Of a stretch of DNA of 64,000 nt, positions 41,490 through 52,837 are shown in pieces (the stretch's first letter is position 1; the number at the start of each line of letters is the position of its first letter). Below the pieces are notes generated by a model, which was not told the DNA's origin, ran no database searches, and saw only the letters and a program-made list of their open reading frames with translations. The stretch is taken from contig NOWV01000074.1 of the NCBI GenBank assembly GCA_003344405.1, forward strand, positions 292,188 to 356,187, in the 5' to 3' direction. The stretch is from Trichoplax sp. H2. Taxonomy: Eukaryota > Placozoa > Uniplacotomia > Trichoplacea. Both the position numbers and the translations under genes were made by a program.

Positions 41490-42470
41490 AGTTTGGACCT
41501 TGGCTGCTGCTAACTGGCTACCAACCATCGCATTGAGCATGGGCACACGCGCTGATTGTCTACTGTGCTACTGGTTGCCACGATACAAAGTGCAGGGTCG
41601 GAGTAAAAGCGATCTTTACCGATTTGGAGTATACTCTACTATAGATTGTACTGACTTGCAAGAGTACTCTGGTCTGTGTAAAAGATATGTCACACATAAC
41701 AATTCAATTGCTACTGTAGACTGGACTCTAGGCGATCTAGTGCTTGACCATAGTGTTGCAGTTACAGTACGAAGCATCGTCTCGGGTGACATACTTTTTG
41801 GGTAAAGCTAGCCGCTATGAACTACTGCACTTTGGCTGATGGATTCATGAGAGAAATAGAAGAAATAGCAGCTACTGTAGATTTCCTATTCTGTTTTTCT
41901 ACTTTTTTACTACAAAGTAATACATAGTACTGTATAGTTTAGCTGGCGATAGTGTAGTATTACCTACAGTCCAAATCGCTTGCAGGAACAGAATAATGTC
42001 GCCCAACGCTTGACCACGGTATTACGGCTACACTACGAACCATCGTCGTCTCGGGTGACATCATTTTTGGGCACAGCTAGCCGCTATGAACTACTGTAAT
42101 TTGCCTGATGGATTCATGAGAATAATTTCAGAGAAATAGAAGAAGTATCAGCTAGATTTTCTATTCTATTTTTCTACCTTTTCACTGCAAAGTAATACGT
42201 AGTATAGTTTTGCTAGCGATAGCGTAGTATTACCTACAGTCCAAATCGCTTGCAGGAACAGAATGATGTCGCCCAATGCTTGACCACGGTATTACGGCTA
42301 CACTACGAACCATCGTCGTCTTGGGTGACATCATTTTTGGGTACAGCTAGCCGCTATGAACTACCGCACTTTAGCTGATGGATTCATGAAAGAAATAGAA
42401 GAAATATCAGCTAGATTTTCTATCCTATTTTTCTACCTTATAACTGCAAAGTAATACATTCAGAGTGATA
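41490..42470. repeat. Tandem array of about 260-270-bp units upstream of TECR
   Basis: Three copies. Shared blocks are CGAxCCATCGTCGTCTxGGGTGACAT, TTTTTGGGxACAGCTAGCC, GCTATGAACTAC, CTGATGGATTCATGA, GAAATAGAAGAA, TTTTCTATTCTxTTTTTCTAC, AAAGTAATACxTAGTA and CCAAATCGCTTGCAGGAACAG. The clearest repeats are 41765-42030, 42030-42300 and 42300-42470 (truncated). A 101-codon ORF from a TTG (41500-41805) enters the first copy; with no ATG in a plausible place and no family match it is not called as a gene. Confidence 0.88.
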
Positions 42471-43755
42471 TGCTGCTGAATTTCAACAATGGTACGGTAA
42501 TCACTGCTCTTGAATAAATCATGCTGGATCAGAGTTAGACTATTCTCTGAAATTTTTCTCATTCGATTTCCCTAAACGTTCCGCTATCCGTAAAACATAT
42601 ATTGAATATAATTTCCTTGCATTCATGAAAACTCATGTTCCACCTATACATTTAAAACCAAAATAATCACGCTGCACATGAAGTTGGCTTAAATTGAGCG
42701 ATTTTCGATTCAAATTCTCTTTCTTTGTGTTAACATTTGTCGTGGAATTCATAATGCATAAATGTAGTACCAAATATTTCTGAATCTCATCATTTTTGAC
42801 CTGATGGAAGGTACTCGTACATTGAGAACTGCGCTCTTTTAATAGGATGAGAGAGTTAGTTTAGCGGAGGGGTATTTCTATAATTTATTCTGGTTTTAAT
42901 AATGGGATCATCATGGTACTTAATCGACTATACACGATCTAATATGTTATGATGTACTCCAACAATAAGCTCTATCAAGTAGTTACTAGGTTTGCATTAA
43001 GGAAAGATGTGAATATTATTTTTTATCGTTTATATCAATTGTTTTCTCAGTATTCTCTGTTTGGCTTGAGAATTTCCTACAGTTTTTATAAATTCCTACG
43101 TAGTATACATTAATATCCGTAATGAAACGTACTATCACTACTATCTTCATACATGATATGACTACTCTGTAATAGAGATCTTAAGTTATAGTGCCATCAC
43201 ATAAGCATAATCACAATTTACATCGGAAAAAGATTCAATTAATTATAACAGTCTCCAACCAAACAAGAGTATTAATAAGAAACTGGAAATAAGAATAGAT
43301 ATATTGAAAGCGGTACTAGATGATGACGGAAAATAGTTTCCGTTATTTTCAGAGTATATTAAAAATTATGAATTTTAAAATAAACATTTTATAAATTACG
43401 TGCTACTATATAAAATACCAATACAAGAACAGACGCAATTCGGCAAAGCTTGCATAGGCACGTAAAATATACTGTATGTATGTACAGATGATTACCGTAT
43501 AAAATCGTTATGTCACTATACTATGGTATTTATGATATATCGTACTCGTGATTCGTAGTTCATTCTAAGGGAGAACCTATAAATTCATGGATTCACCCGT
43601 TATTGGTTGGATATGCTATTAGGTAGCGTAGAGATGCGAAATCCAATAGACCTATAATATAATCGGCTTAGTATTGAATTGAAAATGGAACATGCATAAA
43701 TCGAAGAGCTTAAGAATAGGTAAATTATGTACCGCGTCTAGTATAATCAATCAAT
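42471..43755. other. 1.3-kb interval with nothing recognised
   Basis: AT-rich sequence between the repeat array upstream of TECR and the DNAI4 stop codon. No ORF above background, no repeat and no RNA gene seen. Confidence 0.55.
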
Positions 43756-46700
43756 CTACTTCTTGTCATTTTCGTCATTTTCTTCAGCAACTGTAATAGT
43801 TTGTGGATTCATCAATTTAGTTAATATTTCAACATGAGTTTCCGGCGGCTGAGGGATATTTTTTAATAGATAAATAGTTATGTGCCCATCACTGTCTCCA
43901 ACCAGCAAGCACTATTCATAAGAATGAAACGAATGATACATTTAAGAAGATGCAATGAAATATTTTCTGTTCTTAATATGAAAATTCGAGTAGAGGTAGA
44001 AAAGAAAGGCAATAGCCGAATAATTAATGTACCTCAGAGTTGATCGAGAAAGCAACCGATGATAACTTTGCATATCCAGAAGGATGCGTTATAATAATTG
44101 GGTCCAATCTATATCATCGCATAGTATGATCAAATAACATTAGTTATCTCTGTCTGCCCTTGCATATCACGAGAGACGTGCATTAATGATCAATAGTATC
44201 TTATAAGTGTTTTATCACTAATATGAACGTATAACAGTAACACAAACTTACGTGCTGACATTTAAATCCCATACTTCAATGGCTCGATCACGAACACACG
44301 CAAAAGTAGTGGCAGAAGTGGGTGACCAGCAAATATCGTTAACAGCTTCCTATATTAGTAAAGAGCATAATGGTGATCAACTCATGATATGTTTCGTCGT
44401 AGTTTCCGAATGCCAAATACTGCAATCAATATTTAAATATCTCACCTTTGAAGACTGAAAACTGTGAATTGCTTTGGGTTTTTCTTGATTCCATAATTTA
44501 ACACTCCAATCACCACTACAACTAAGAAATGCGTCTGATACATAAGGAGACCAAGCTACTTTATATACTGGACCCTAAAGTCAATAATCCGAAATTATTT
44601 ATAAGTGTAATATAGAGAGCTAAAGTGGAACTATAAATATAGTAAAACTCTTTCACTTATTGTGATAAGCAAAGCATGGTTAAAATAAAAAATTATGCAA
44701 GTATTAATTGAGTGTTATACCATATGTCCGAAATAGCTTTCCAAATATTGTTCATTGTATGAACAGGAACATTTATGAATATGACCGTCTTCAGTTCCGG
44801 TAAGATAGCTATTACAAAAATAAGTATAAATAATCAATGAGATTTCATTACATATATAAATATGTTAACAGCTAATATAAATCAAGGAGATAAGTTGTAA
44901 TAAGGGTATAGACATTCAATTTCCCTAGAATTGGCCAATATCTAAGGCATACAATCTTACTTATACAGAATTACCGATATCTTATCTGATGATATACGAA
45001 ATGAAACTAACATGTTTGTATCCTTGGGATAAAAATCGAAGCTTAATCCACCGGAAAAACGAGATATCAAGCCTTCGTGGCTTCGCTTAATGTCTAATTT
45101 TCGATCTTTAGTTTCCTTTTTATTAGATATTCGTTTTAATCGCATTAAATCAGAACATTCGAAGCCTTTTCGAATCGACCAACGGGTTATACGCCCGTCG
45201 GTGGAAATGGATACTAGCATTTCTCCATGTTCTTCGCCTGTTAAACGATCGCGATCAACCCACTTTATTTGCCAGACTGGGCCAGAATGTTTTCCTGGAC
45301 TCTCACTAAATAAACATTCATGAGTTTATATATTAAAATATCAAATTAATAGCTCTATTCAACTCTCAAATTGAGCTATCATCTTATAGCATGAAATCGT
45401 TAAAATTATACGAAAAACCCTTTAACTGAAAAAAAATAACCGAATAAGCTTTCCTACCTACTATCCAAAATCGATTGCGATCCTGTTCCTCTTACATCCA
45501 CAATTGCTACAGTGCCATCATATAGACCAACCTAAGATATGTATGATTTATTTAGATACCCATGCCAATCTACATTAACTTTAAATGCCAACTTTTTTAA
45601 AACAGAGTAAAGTATGATGTAATAATACCCATACATGGCTATAATATCATAACTTACTGCTAAAAGACTTCCACTTGTAGATGAGAAGTCCAAGCCTGTG
45701 ACGCCAGTATTAAAATGGAAAATTCTTTCAGGATACTTTAAATTTAAGAAAATTAAGGTCAGCAGGATACAAGAATGAACAAAAATTAAAATTATTCACC
45801 ATTGATAGCATTAATATTCCTTTTGCTACAATATTAATATAGTGCGCATTATGCTGATAGATTCGAATCTTACTTCTGGATTCTTTATTGACCAGCAACA
45901 GGCAAATCCACCCTTTTGCTCATTATAACCGAACTGACAATATCCTACTGCAATGATATCCTATTTGGGTGTATTTATAGAATACAGCTTTATAAAAAGC
46001 AGGAACCAGATAATCAAATGTAAAATGGATATCAGAGCATAGTTAATACTTATCAGTTACCGGATTGGATTTATTCCATGTCATGGCACTAATATTTCGG
46101 CCTCGTGTTATGCTACATTTATAGTCCCATAAGCGCTCTAGATTTGGTAATATTTTTCCAACATCATTGTCTGCAATCCGTGGGCGATTACTACTGGGTG
46201 GAACAGCATCCGGATCTGGATTAAACATATCACAAATGATTATTATTACTGCATGTGAATATTGTAAGAGTCCAATACTGGTTAAGCGATTATACCTTCG
46301 ATTCTTACCTGGTAAAACAGATAAACCGCGATAAACGGCTTGTTTATGCTGATAATTATTCAACGTAACTGCTCTTTCCATTGTAAATAGCGATTGTTTA
46401 AAGGCATCCGATCGTAATGCACTATCGTTCACTGGCATTGTACTTGTACTTCCGTCTTCATTCGGTGCACCCGAGATTTCGGATTCCGTTATCATGCTTA
46501 TACGACTCTCTAAAATTGAAATCGGTACAGATAATTGCATTTAGAGCTGCGGATAAAGTTAGCCACAATATTTAGCTCTCTATCTCTCTGATCCATAATT
46601 AATTAATAAGAATGTTTCCCTAGTTAGGACTAACCCATGCTACTGTCTCGCATAGTCATAGATATACTTTTATCTTCATCCTTGGCAATTTTACTAACTC

Positions 46701-48387
46701 TATTTGACTTCTGAGAAGATGGCACTTCCTCTGCTAAGTCATCATCGGATTCTTGGTCGTTGGCTATTATTATTACATAGAGTAATCAACTATAAGGTAT
46801 ATGTTGCAATGTAAAATGTCTTAATAGAAGCAGCTTACTGCCTTCCTTCTCCTTATATGTATCGTACATATCCCAATTGGTTGCCATGACAGAAGCATCC
46901 TAGAATATTTATATAAAGCTAACATAAGGTATGGAAGTAATTATGGGTAAAATTAATACAAATTAACTTCAGTTCTACATACCGTTAAACCAAATCTGGT
47001 AGTTTGTACTTCCTTATTTTTGGGAGCGTCGTTAAATGTCTGCATAAATCGATCAGTATATCTATCTCCGTGTCGCTGCTTCAGCATCTATTTAAATCAC
47101 ATTAAGGGTCAGACCAAAAATATCACCCTAAAAGTCGCAAATGGCTCTTTGCAAAATTGCAACAAATAGCTTTTACAGTTTCGTACCTCTGTATATACTG
47201 TATTCCTTTCCTTGATTTTATCTGCAGCCTCTGTATCTTCAGAAAAAGAAGTTGTAGGGATATCGAGTAGAAATATGGTCTCTGTTTCAGTTAGGTTGAT
47301 ATCCACCTAAATTAATCACGGTAATTTATTAGATCCGGTTAAAGCGACATTTTCGAAATTCCTTCATAAACCATCAATATTACGGTTACCATCTTTCTTA
47401 AGTCACTATCGGTTAAATTTTCTCGGGATTCTTCTTGCATAGCTACAACAAAAAATGAAATATGACTATGCTATACATATCGCAGAAAAGTAGGTTAAAC
47501 ATGATATAGTTGAAATCTTACTGGTATGATAGGCTGATTGAATTTCTGGGTATCCGGTTGGTTCACCCATATCGTCCATAATCGATTCTGGTGAGGATCT
47601 ACCAGATGTAATACTTTGACTTGTAGCAGCGCTACTGAATATTGATCTGAAAGTGTGCAATTTTAAGCAAAACCCAAGGAATGTTAATATAAAATAGTTG
47701 TAAAAGCTTCAGGGTAATTAAGATATTGGCATACGTGAATATATAATTTACTTTGTAAATGGTCCTCCAAAGACAGAAGCTTGAGATTCATTTGGCTAAT
47801 AGAGATGAGGATTAAATCTACTTTATTAATGTCAATTTATCTTGCAAATAATTTATATTAAATGATTAATTACCGTACTGCCCGATTGTTGAGAATCGGC
47901 AAATAAATTTGGCTGGCTACGCCTGCGAGAGGAAATGAGTAAGATTAACTTTACCAATACGTACTTGGATAAAGAAATTATTAAAGTACCTGGATGTGTT
48001 GCCAGCAAAGGAATCATGTTTTAACAAACTTTTTGGGGTTACATCATTTCCAAGGTCGTCTAGAATCTATTAACGTTACATACATAGAGGTAAGCCATCA
48101 CTGTGCATAAAGTCGCGTTCTATTAAGTTAGCTTATGAAAAGTACTTATAATGCTTACGCCTAATCAATAGTAATTATAATACCTGAATATCAGCTTTGC
48201 TTGACTTGGAGAGATCCTTAATGTTAGGATCAATCATAACCTGGCGACGACCTGTCATGCCATAATTCATACGCGAAGTGGCAATTGAAGCTCGAGTGGC
48301 TGAGAATCGAGTTTCAGAGCCTTGCGTGTATTTCGTGCTATTGCGCAACGTAGCTCTAAAGACAGGCAAGAACGTTAAATTCATCAT
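43756..48387 (-). CDS. DNAI4: Axonemal dynein intermediate chain 4 (DNAI4/WDR78)
   Basis: WD-repeat intermediate chain of the ciliary inner-arm dynein f/I1, needed for ciliary beating. Twenty-one exons (minus): 48387-48184, 48066-47990, 47922-47874, 47795-47752, 47646-47522, 47442-47390, 47306-47187, 47087-46983, 46899-46839, 46763-46635, 46509-46309, 46215-46061, 45960-45874, 45735-45658, 45531-45458, 45305-45012, 44808-44721, 44574-44446, 44349-44252, 44108-44033, 43911-43756. Phases join throughout, giving about 800 residues (human about 850). Blocks: ILDDLGNDVTPKSL, ATNWDMYDTY, RLWDYKC, GRNISAMTWNKSNP, AVGYCQFGYNEQKGG, ERIF, MLVSISTDGRITRWSIRKG, FYPKDTN, TGTEDGHIHKCSCSYNEQYL, VYKVAWSP, IEVWDLNVST, LLVGDSDGHI. 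The first exon may instead begin inside it at an AG near 48350; the upstream start is the least certain part. Confidence 0.96.
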
Positions 48388-50180
48388 TAAAATTGAGTAG
48401 CCAAGATAGATATATTGACCGAAAGAGCTTAGGTAATAATTACTATACAGTCGATTATTCCTTCTTTCCTGGATAATTCCTTATCAACATGATGCATACG
48501 CAATTAACTTGAAGTGCTCGTATTTATGATACGTTTACGTATTATAGACTACAATAATTTAAATAGACGATAAATACTTATTTCTACTGTTACTGTACTT
48601 CTAATCGTATGATAGTGATTGAAGTGATTTAAATTTTTTGATGATGAGGTCCATTTATTACCAGAGACTATATATGGAAAAGCGTTCGTTTTGAACTAAA
48701 ATACTACTATAAATTATGAGATATTTGGAATAGGTATACAGTACAGTAAATTAAGTCCACATTAATGGTTATTCTATTAGTACGAAATAATAGAAAAAAA
48801 TCATTTCTGGCATCTTCTATTCCTAGTTCGATAAATTATCTGTACCTTGATTTGTTCGACATTTTGAAAAGTTGCAAATCCTACATGTATAAACTGTACC
48901 CTGTAAACGTTGATCGATTTTGTAGTGGTTGCTATGGACAACGGAGGATTTCCTCAGATACTATAGACCGGCGTACAGTACACTATACCGTGTCCTGAAC
49001 GATACTGCAATTGGTAAGAAAATTTCCTTTTCGTTGTATTATAATGGATCTGTATGCAAATGAAAGCAGTACTAGAACCCTTAAGCGTTGTTGTCATTGA
49101 GCACAACACTACGTCATCACGGTAGTCCAGAGAAGAAATCAAACCTCCATACTGTGCCAATGTACATTACTGCAGTTTCCGTACCTAAATAGCAAAAGTA
49201 GCAAAAAATCGATAACATTTTGACTCATCGAAGAATTTTCATTAGCAGATGCTGCTAACGAATTTAGTTGCTGCCAAGCTTCAATTAAGGCATAATTTAT
49301 GATATACTGCAATTATAATTGGTCGAGAATATCTTACAGTGATATTGATCGTATGGTGTCTACCTAAATACTGACACAGTTGGCTAAGAATTGTCGTACA
49401 AGGCTCAATTGGATTTGCTAAAGTCCAGTATATCGCTGCTATTGATGCTTGCAAGCGTGAGAATCTTCCGAATGTCGGATTTGAACTGTCGTTTAATAAA
49501 CACTTTATACTCCATTATAGCGATGCTTTGCACAGTAGCTTTATTATGATGAAAGTGTATTGGCATAGTTTTAAGCAAAGTGGCATTTATTTTCATTCTG
49601 AAAATTGAGCGTTTGAAAGTATACACTTGAAATCTATTCTTGAAAGACCGTCATTTCTGATGGATACTACGTGTGGGTCGTATAGTATTTATTAGGCTGT
49701 TGAATCTAGAGATATGGAGTAAGTGTTGGAAATAGAATAACCTTTTTTTAACTTATATTTCGCATATAGACATTCACTCCTTAGAATAAATGATCCCTAG
49801 TTTATTGTTAATAGATACCCACTGATTATAGTCATTACGAAAATATTAATATATGATCTCAATAGCTCTGATACAGATATACGTATCTAACGTGTCCCCT
49901 TCAAAATTAGACGAAAACAAGTCCTTAGTACATGATCTTATACGATTACAACTTTTCATTTACTACCGTACACAGTTTGGTAACCTTGAGAATACATTTA
50001 AAAGCTAACGTAATTTTGATAGAATGTTCGCCCTAGTATTAAAGCTTTAAGCTTTATAATTTAGACTCAGATGTATCAAATTGCTTTCATGATATGCACT
50101 GATCAAGTAATCACCTTGCTTGAGCTACATAAGTTCACCGTAACAGTGACATCGCTACATTTAAATTGTATGTTATTAGC
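48388..50180. other. 1.8-kb interval between divergent genes; possible exons of an unknown minus gene
   Basis: Lies between the DNAI4 5' end (minus) and CYB5RL (plus). Two minus-strand ORFs look mildly protein-like. At 49590-49405, after an acceptor-like TCAATTTTCAG, the ORF runs about 60 codons to a stop. At about 49145-48954 it begins YGGLISSLDYRDDVV. They do not join in an obvious phase and match no family I know. Otherwise nothing is recognised. Confidence 0.3.
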
Positions 50181-51215
50181 ATGACAGTGAATTTATGTAA
50201 AAAGAAAGTTCTAAACGTTGTGCTTACTCTTTCTAATAGGAATAATTCATCAAGGTCAGCCTGCAGCTGCTCCGATGAGCAATGCTTTTTATACATCAAT
50301 AATCAGTCCTTGCCACCACCTCCTGAGGAACCATTGCAAAGTGATTGTTGTGGTCAAGGTTGTAATCCTTGCGTCTTCGATATCTATGAAAGCGATATTG
50401 CAAAGTGGGAGAAGAAATGCTGTCGTATTCTTAATAATGAAGAAGATTTTCTGGAAGATACTACGAAAAATTGTCGTCTGGCAGGCATAGTGCTTGATCA
50501 ATTTACATCTTTACAGATCATATCCATACAAAAGATTACTGAAAAATTAATTACTTATCGATTTAAATTGCCTGATAATAAACCACTGAATTTAAATCCT
50601 GGTCAGCATTTGCTATTAGCCCATAAAGCTAACGATTTTATGCTTACGCGTCAATATACACCAATAAGTTCCGTTGATACCGTTGGATATTTCGATGTTT
50701 TTATCAAAATTTATGATAACGGTAAAATGTCAGATCAGATTCGACAATGGCATGTAGGTGATTATGCTATGTGGAGAGGACCTTATGGCGATTTTCAATA
50801 TCTGCCCAATCAATGCAAAAAGATATTAATGCTAGCGGCTGGAACTGGTGTTGCGCCGATGATACAAATTATACGCTATGTTATCAATAATGAGAACGAT
50901 GATACTCTACTTCATTTAATTTTATCCGTCAAGTATTATGACGACATAGCTTTAAAACATGACCTAGATGCTTTCAAGCAGTATTGGAATGTAACTGTCG
51001 AATACGTTCTAACTTGCGAGAAAGATACGAAAAAATTCAAATATGGTGATAAAATTACGCTTAGCAAGGTTGATCACCAATTTCTTGAAAAAGTCTTATT
51101 TCCTCCATCTCAAAATTCTAAAGTGCTTATATGCGGAACAAAATCATTCGAAAAAGACATGATAAAATATTTAAAGCAATTCGGCTTTACTGAAGAGAAT
51201 TATTTTAAATTTTAG
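50181..51215 (+). CDS. CYB5RL: NADH-cytochrome b5 reductase-like protein (CYB5RL), single exon
   Basis: FAD-dependent NADH oxidoreductase of the cytochrome b5 reductase family. 344 residues from the ATG at 50181 in one uninterrupted frame. Residues 45-77 form an oxidoreductase-like N-terminal module (PPPPEEPLQSDCCGQGCNPC then VFDIYE). The ferredoxin-reductase fold follows, with FAD-binding RQYTPIS (157-163), GKMSDQI (181-187) and GPYG (201-204 region), the NAD pocket GTGVAPM (221-227) and CGTKSFEKDM near 319 (canonical CGPxxM, Pro replaced by Thr). The Cys-rich start plus reductase domain is the CYB5RL arrangement. The fold's FAD and NAD motifs look intact. The basic N-terminus could be a mitochondrial presequence, but the first 40 residues are not confirmed. 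No intron is visible, unlike every neighbour. Confidence 0.93.
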   Translation: MTVNLCKKKVLNVVLTLSNRNNSSRSACSCSDEQCFLYINNQSLPPPPEEPLQSDCCGQGCNPCVFDIYESDIAKWEKKCCRILNNEEDFLEDTTKNCRLAGIVLDQFTSLQIISIQKITEKLITYRFKLPDNKPLNLNPGQHLLLAHKANDFMLTRQYTPISSVDTVGYFDVFIKIYDNGKMSDQIRQWHVGDYAMWRGPYGDFQYLPNQCKKILMLAAGTGVAPMIQIIRYVINNENDDTLLHLILSVKYYDDIALKHDLDAFKQYWNVTVEYVLTCEKDTKKFKYGDKITLSKVDHQFLEKVLFPPSQNSKVLICGTKSFEKDMIKYLKQFGFTEENYFKF

Positions 51216-51389
51216 AAATTTGAAAACCAGTACAATAACTAGAGCACTGTGGTACACACTCTAGCAGAGTCTAAATATACTCGTATAGTACAGCGATTAG
51301 CTACAACTGACTTATTTACCAATGCCATTCTGTTTAAAGTATATAAACATAAATCACAATTTTTGATGCAGATACTGCAGATATTCCAT

Positions 51390-51400
51390 TGAAATAAAAT
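51390..51400 (+). promoter_or_regulatory. Candidate polyadenylation signal of CYB5RL
   Basis: The sequence GAAATAAAATTG, containing AATAAA, lies about 180 bp past the CYB5RL stop. The position suits a poly(A) signal, but such words are common in AT-rich DNA, so it is only a candidate. Confidence 0.35.
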
Positions 51401-52837
51401 TGTTCATTGATTTTGAGTTATGGTTAGCATTTGTAGCTTGTCTATTTATTATGGACATAATCTTTACAAGGTAACAGCATCTTTTACGCCAACAACTACA
51501 CCTCCCCATAATTCTGCTAGTTGTACGCTAGGTGTTTAATCAATCAGTCAGCGGTAGAAATAGAATAGAATTTTAAACATCCTCATAATAATTTAAATAA
51601 ACAATCGCTGAGTAAATTTTTACTTTTACCGGTAATTTTATTATCTTACAATATCAGGATATGATTGTTGAGTGATACTGTAAAGGATACGATACAATAT
51701 CATAGGTTTGAAATATATAAACTGTTATTGTGCAAGGTAGTACTGTACTCAGTTTGTAAAGGACTCATCATGCCAATGTTATTATTTAAATACAATTAGA
51801 CTAGCTTTCTTGTTAATAAATAAGAAGTTAGTCGTTCATTTACAGATTGCACATGGCATTGTCAACATTCAACAGCACTTGTGTTGGTAAAAAATTGGTA
51901 AATTAACATAATTATAATATTACCTAAACACAGAAGCACCGTACGAATGTTATTTCAACGGTAATCAAATTACATTCGCAAAATATTCATATGGCATCTA
52001 ATAGACATACACCAGACACAACGATTGCAACATTTACATGAAAAGTCGATTATAATGGTTATTACGCAATAAGAAAGGGCACTACCTACTAGTTTTGAGA
52101 TAATAGACAGTTATCTGATTGCAATTAATTACGTGTTACCAATAATAAACTACGTGCTTACAGGCACCAATGCTGCACGCGCTTATTTTGGGGCAGAATA
52201 CATATCGCACTGTAAGTTGCTAACGGGTTCAGAATTTTAGTGTGAAACAGCCAATGGTTGAACAGTAACATAGGCACAACGCATAGTAATTACTTAGGTT
52301 ACGTACGTACGATCTAGAATCATTTGCAATCATCATCTATTTGGAATGAAATAGATTATTTCATAATCTAGCAGTCGCAACATTATACAATCACTAATCA
52401 TCGCAAATTGCTATCGTAGGTAACCTTTTCTTGATACAGCTGGCACATTTAACTTCCTCAAATTCCAAGCTGAATAAATTCGTCTACTAATTCAATTTAA
52501 TCATGGGGATAGCTTAGACTGCCAGAGCTTGACATATTTACAAAAACCACCCTTACGTTAGTGCACATAGTTAGATTGCTAGCATTGTATTTTGTACTTT
52601 GGTTTTTGAGGATAGAGCTTAATAAACTACTTAGAGTTTGATGAATATAAATTTTCGGATTCGATATAATTCGTTTGAAGTAAGAGCTAGTTTTCATTAT
52701 TTGTGTACAACACTACAATGATATTTTGCATAATTTCTTTAAGTGAATAGTAGGATCATAGACCTTGGCTGCATCCTACATAAGATAATAGCTTTTTATA
52801 TCAAGAATACTATAATCAAATTCTGAGGCACCAGAAA
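51401..52837. other. 1.4-kb convergent interval, nothing recognised
   Basis: Lies between CYB5RL (plus) and the MIER stop (minus). It is AT-rich, with no array, and the one ORF (52497-52697, minus) has no family resemblance and no splice context. Confidence 0.55.

Noticed and set aside
41500-41805. 101-codon ORF upstream of TECR
   Set aside because: It begins with TTG, overlaps the first unit of a tandem array and matches no known family.
50218-50501. Overlapping ORFs in other frames of CYB5RL
   Set aside because: Shadows of the real reductase frame, which carries the FAD and NAD motifs.
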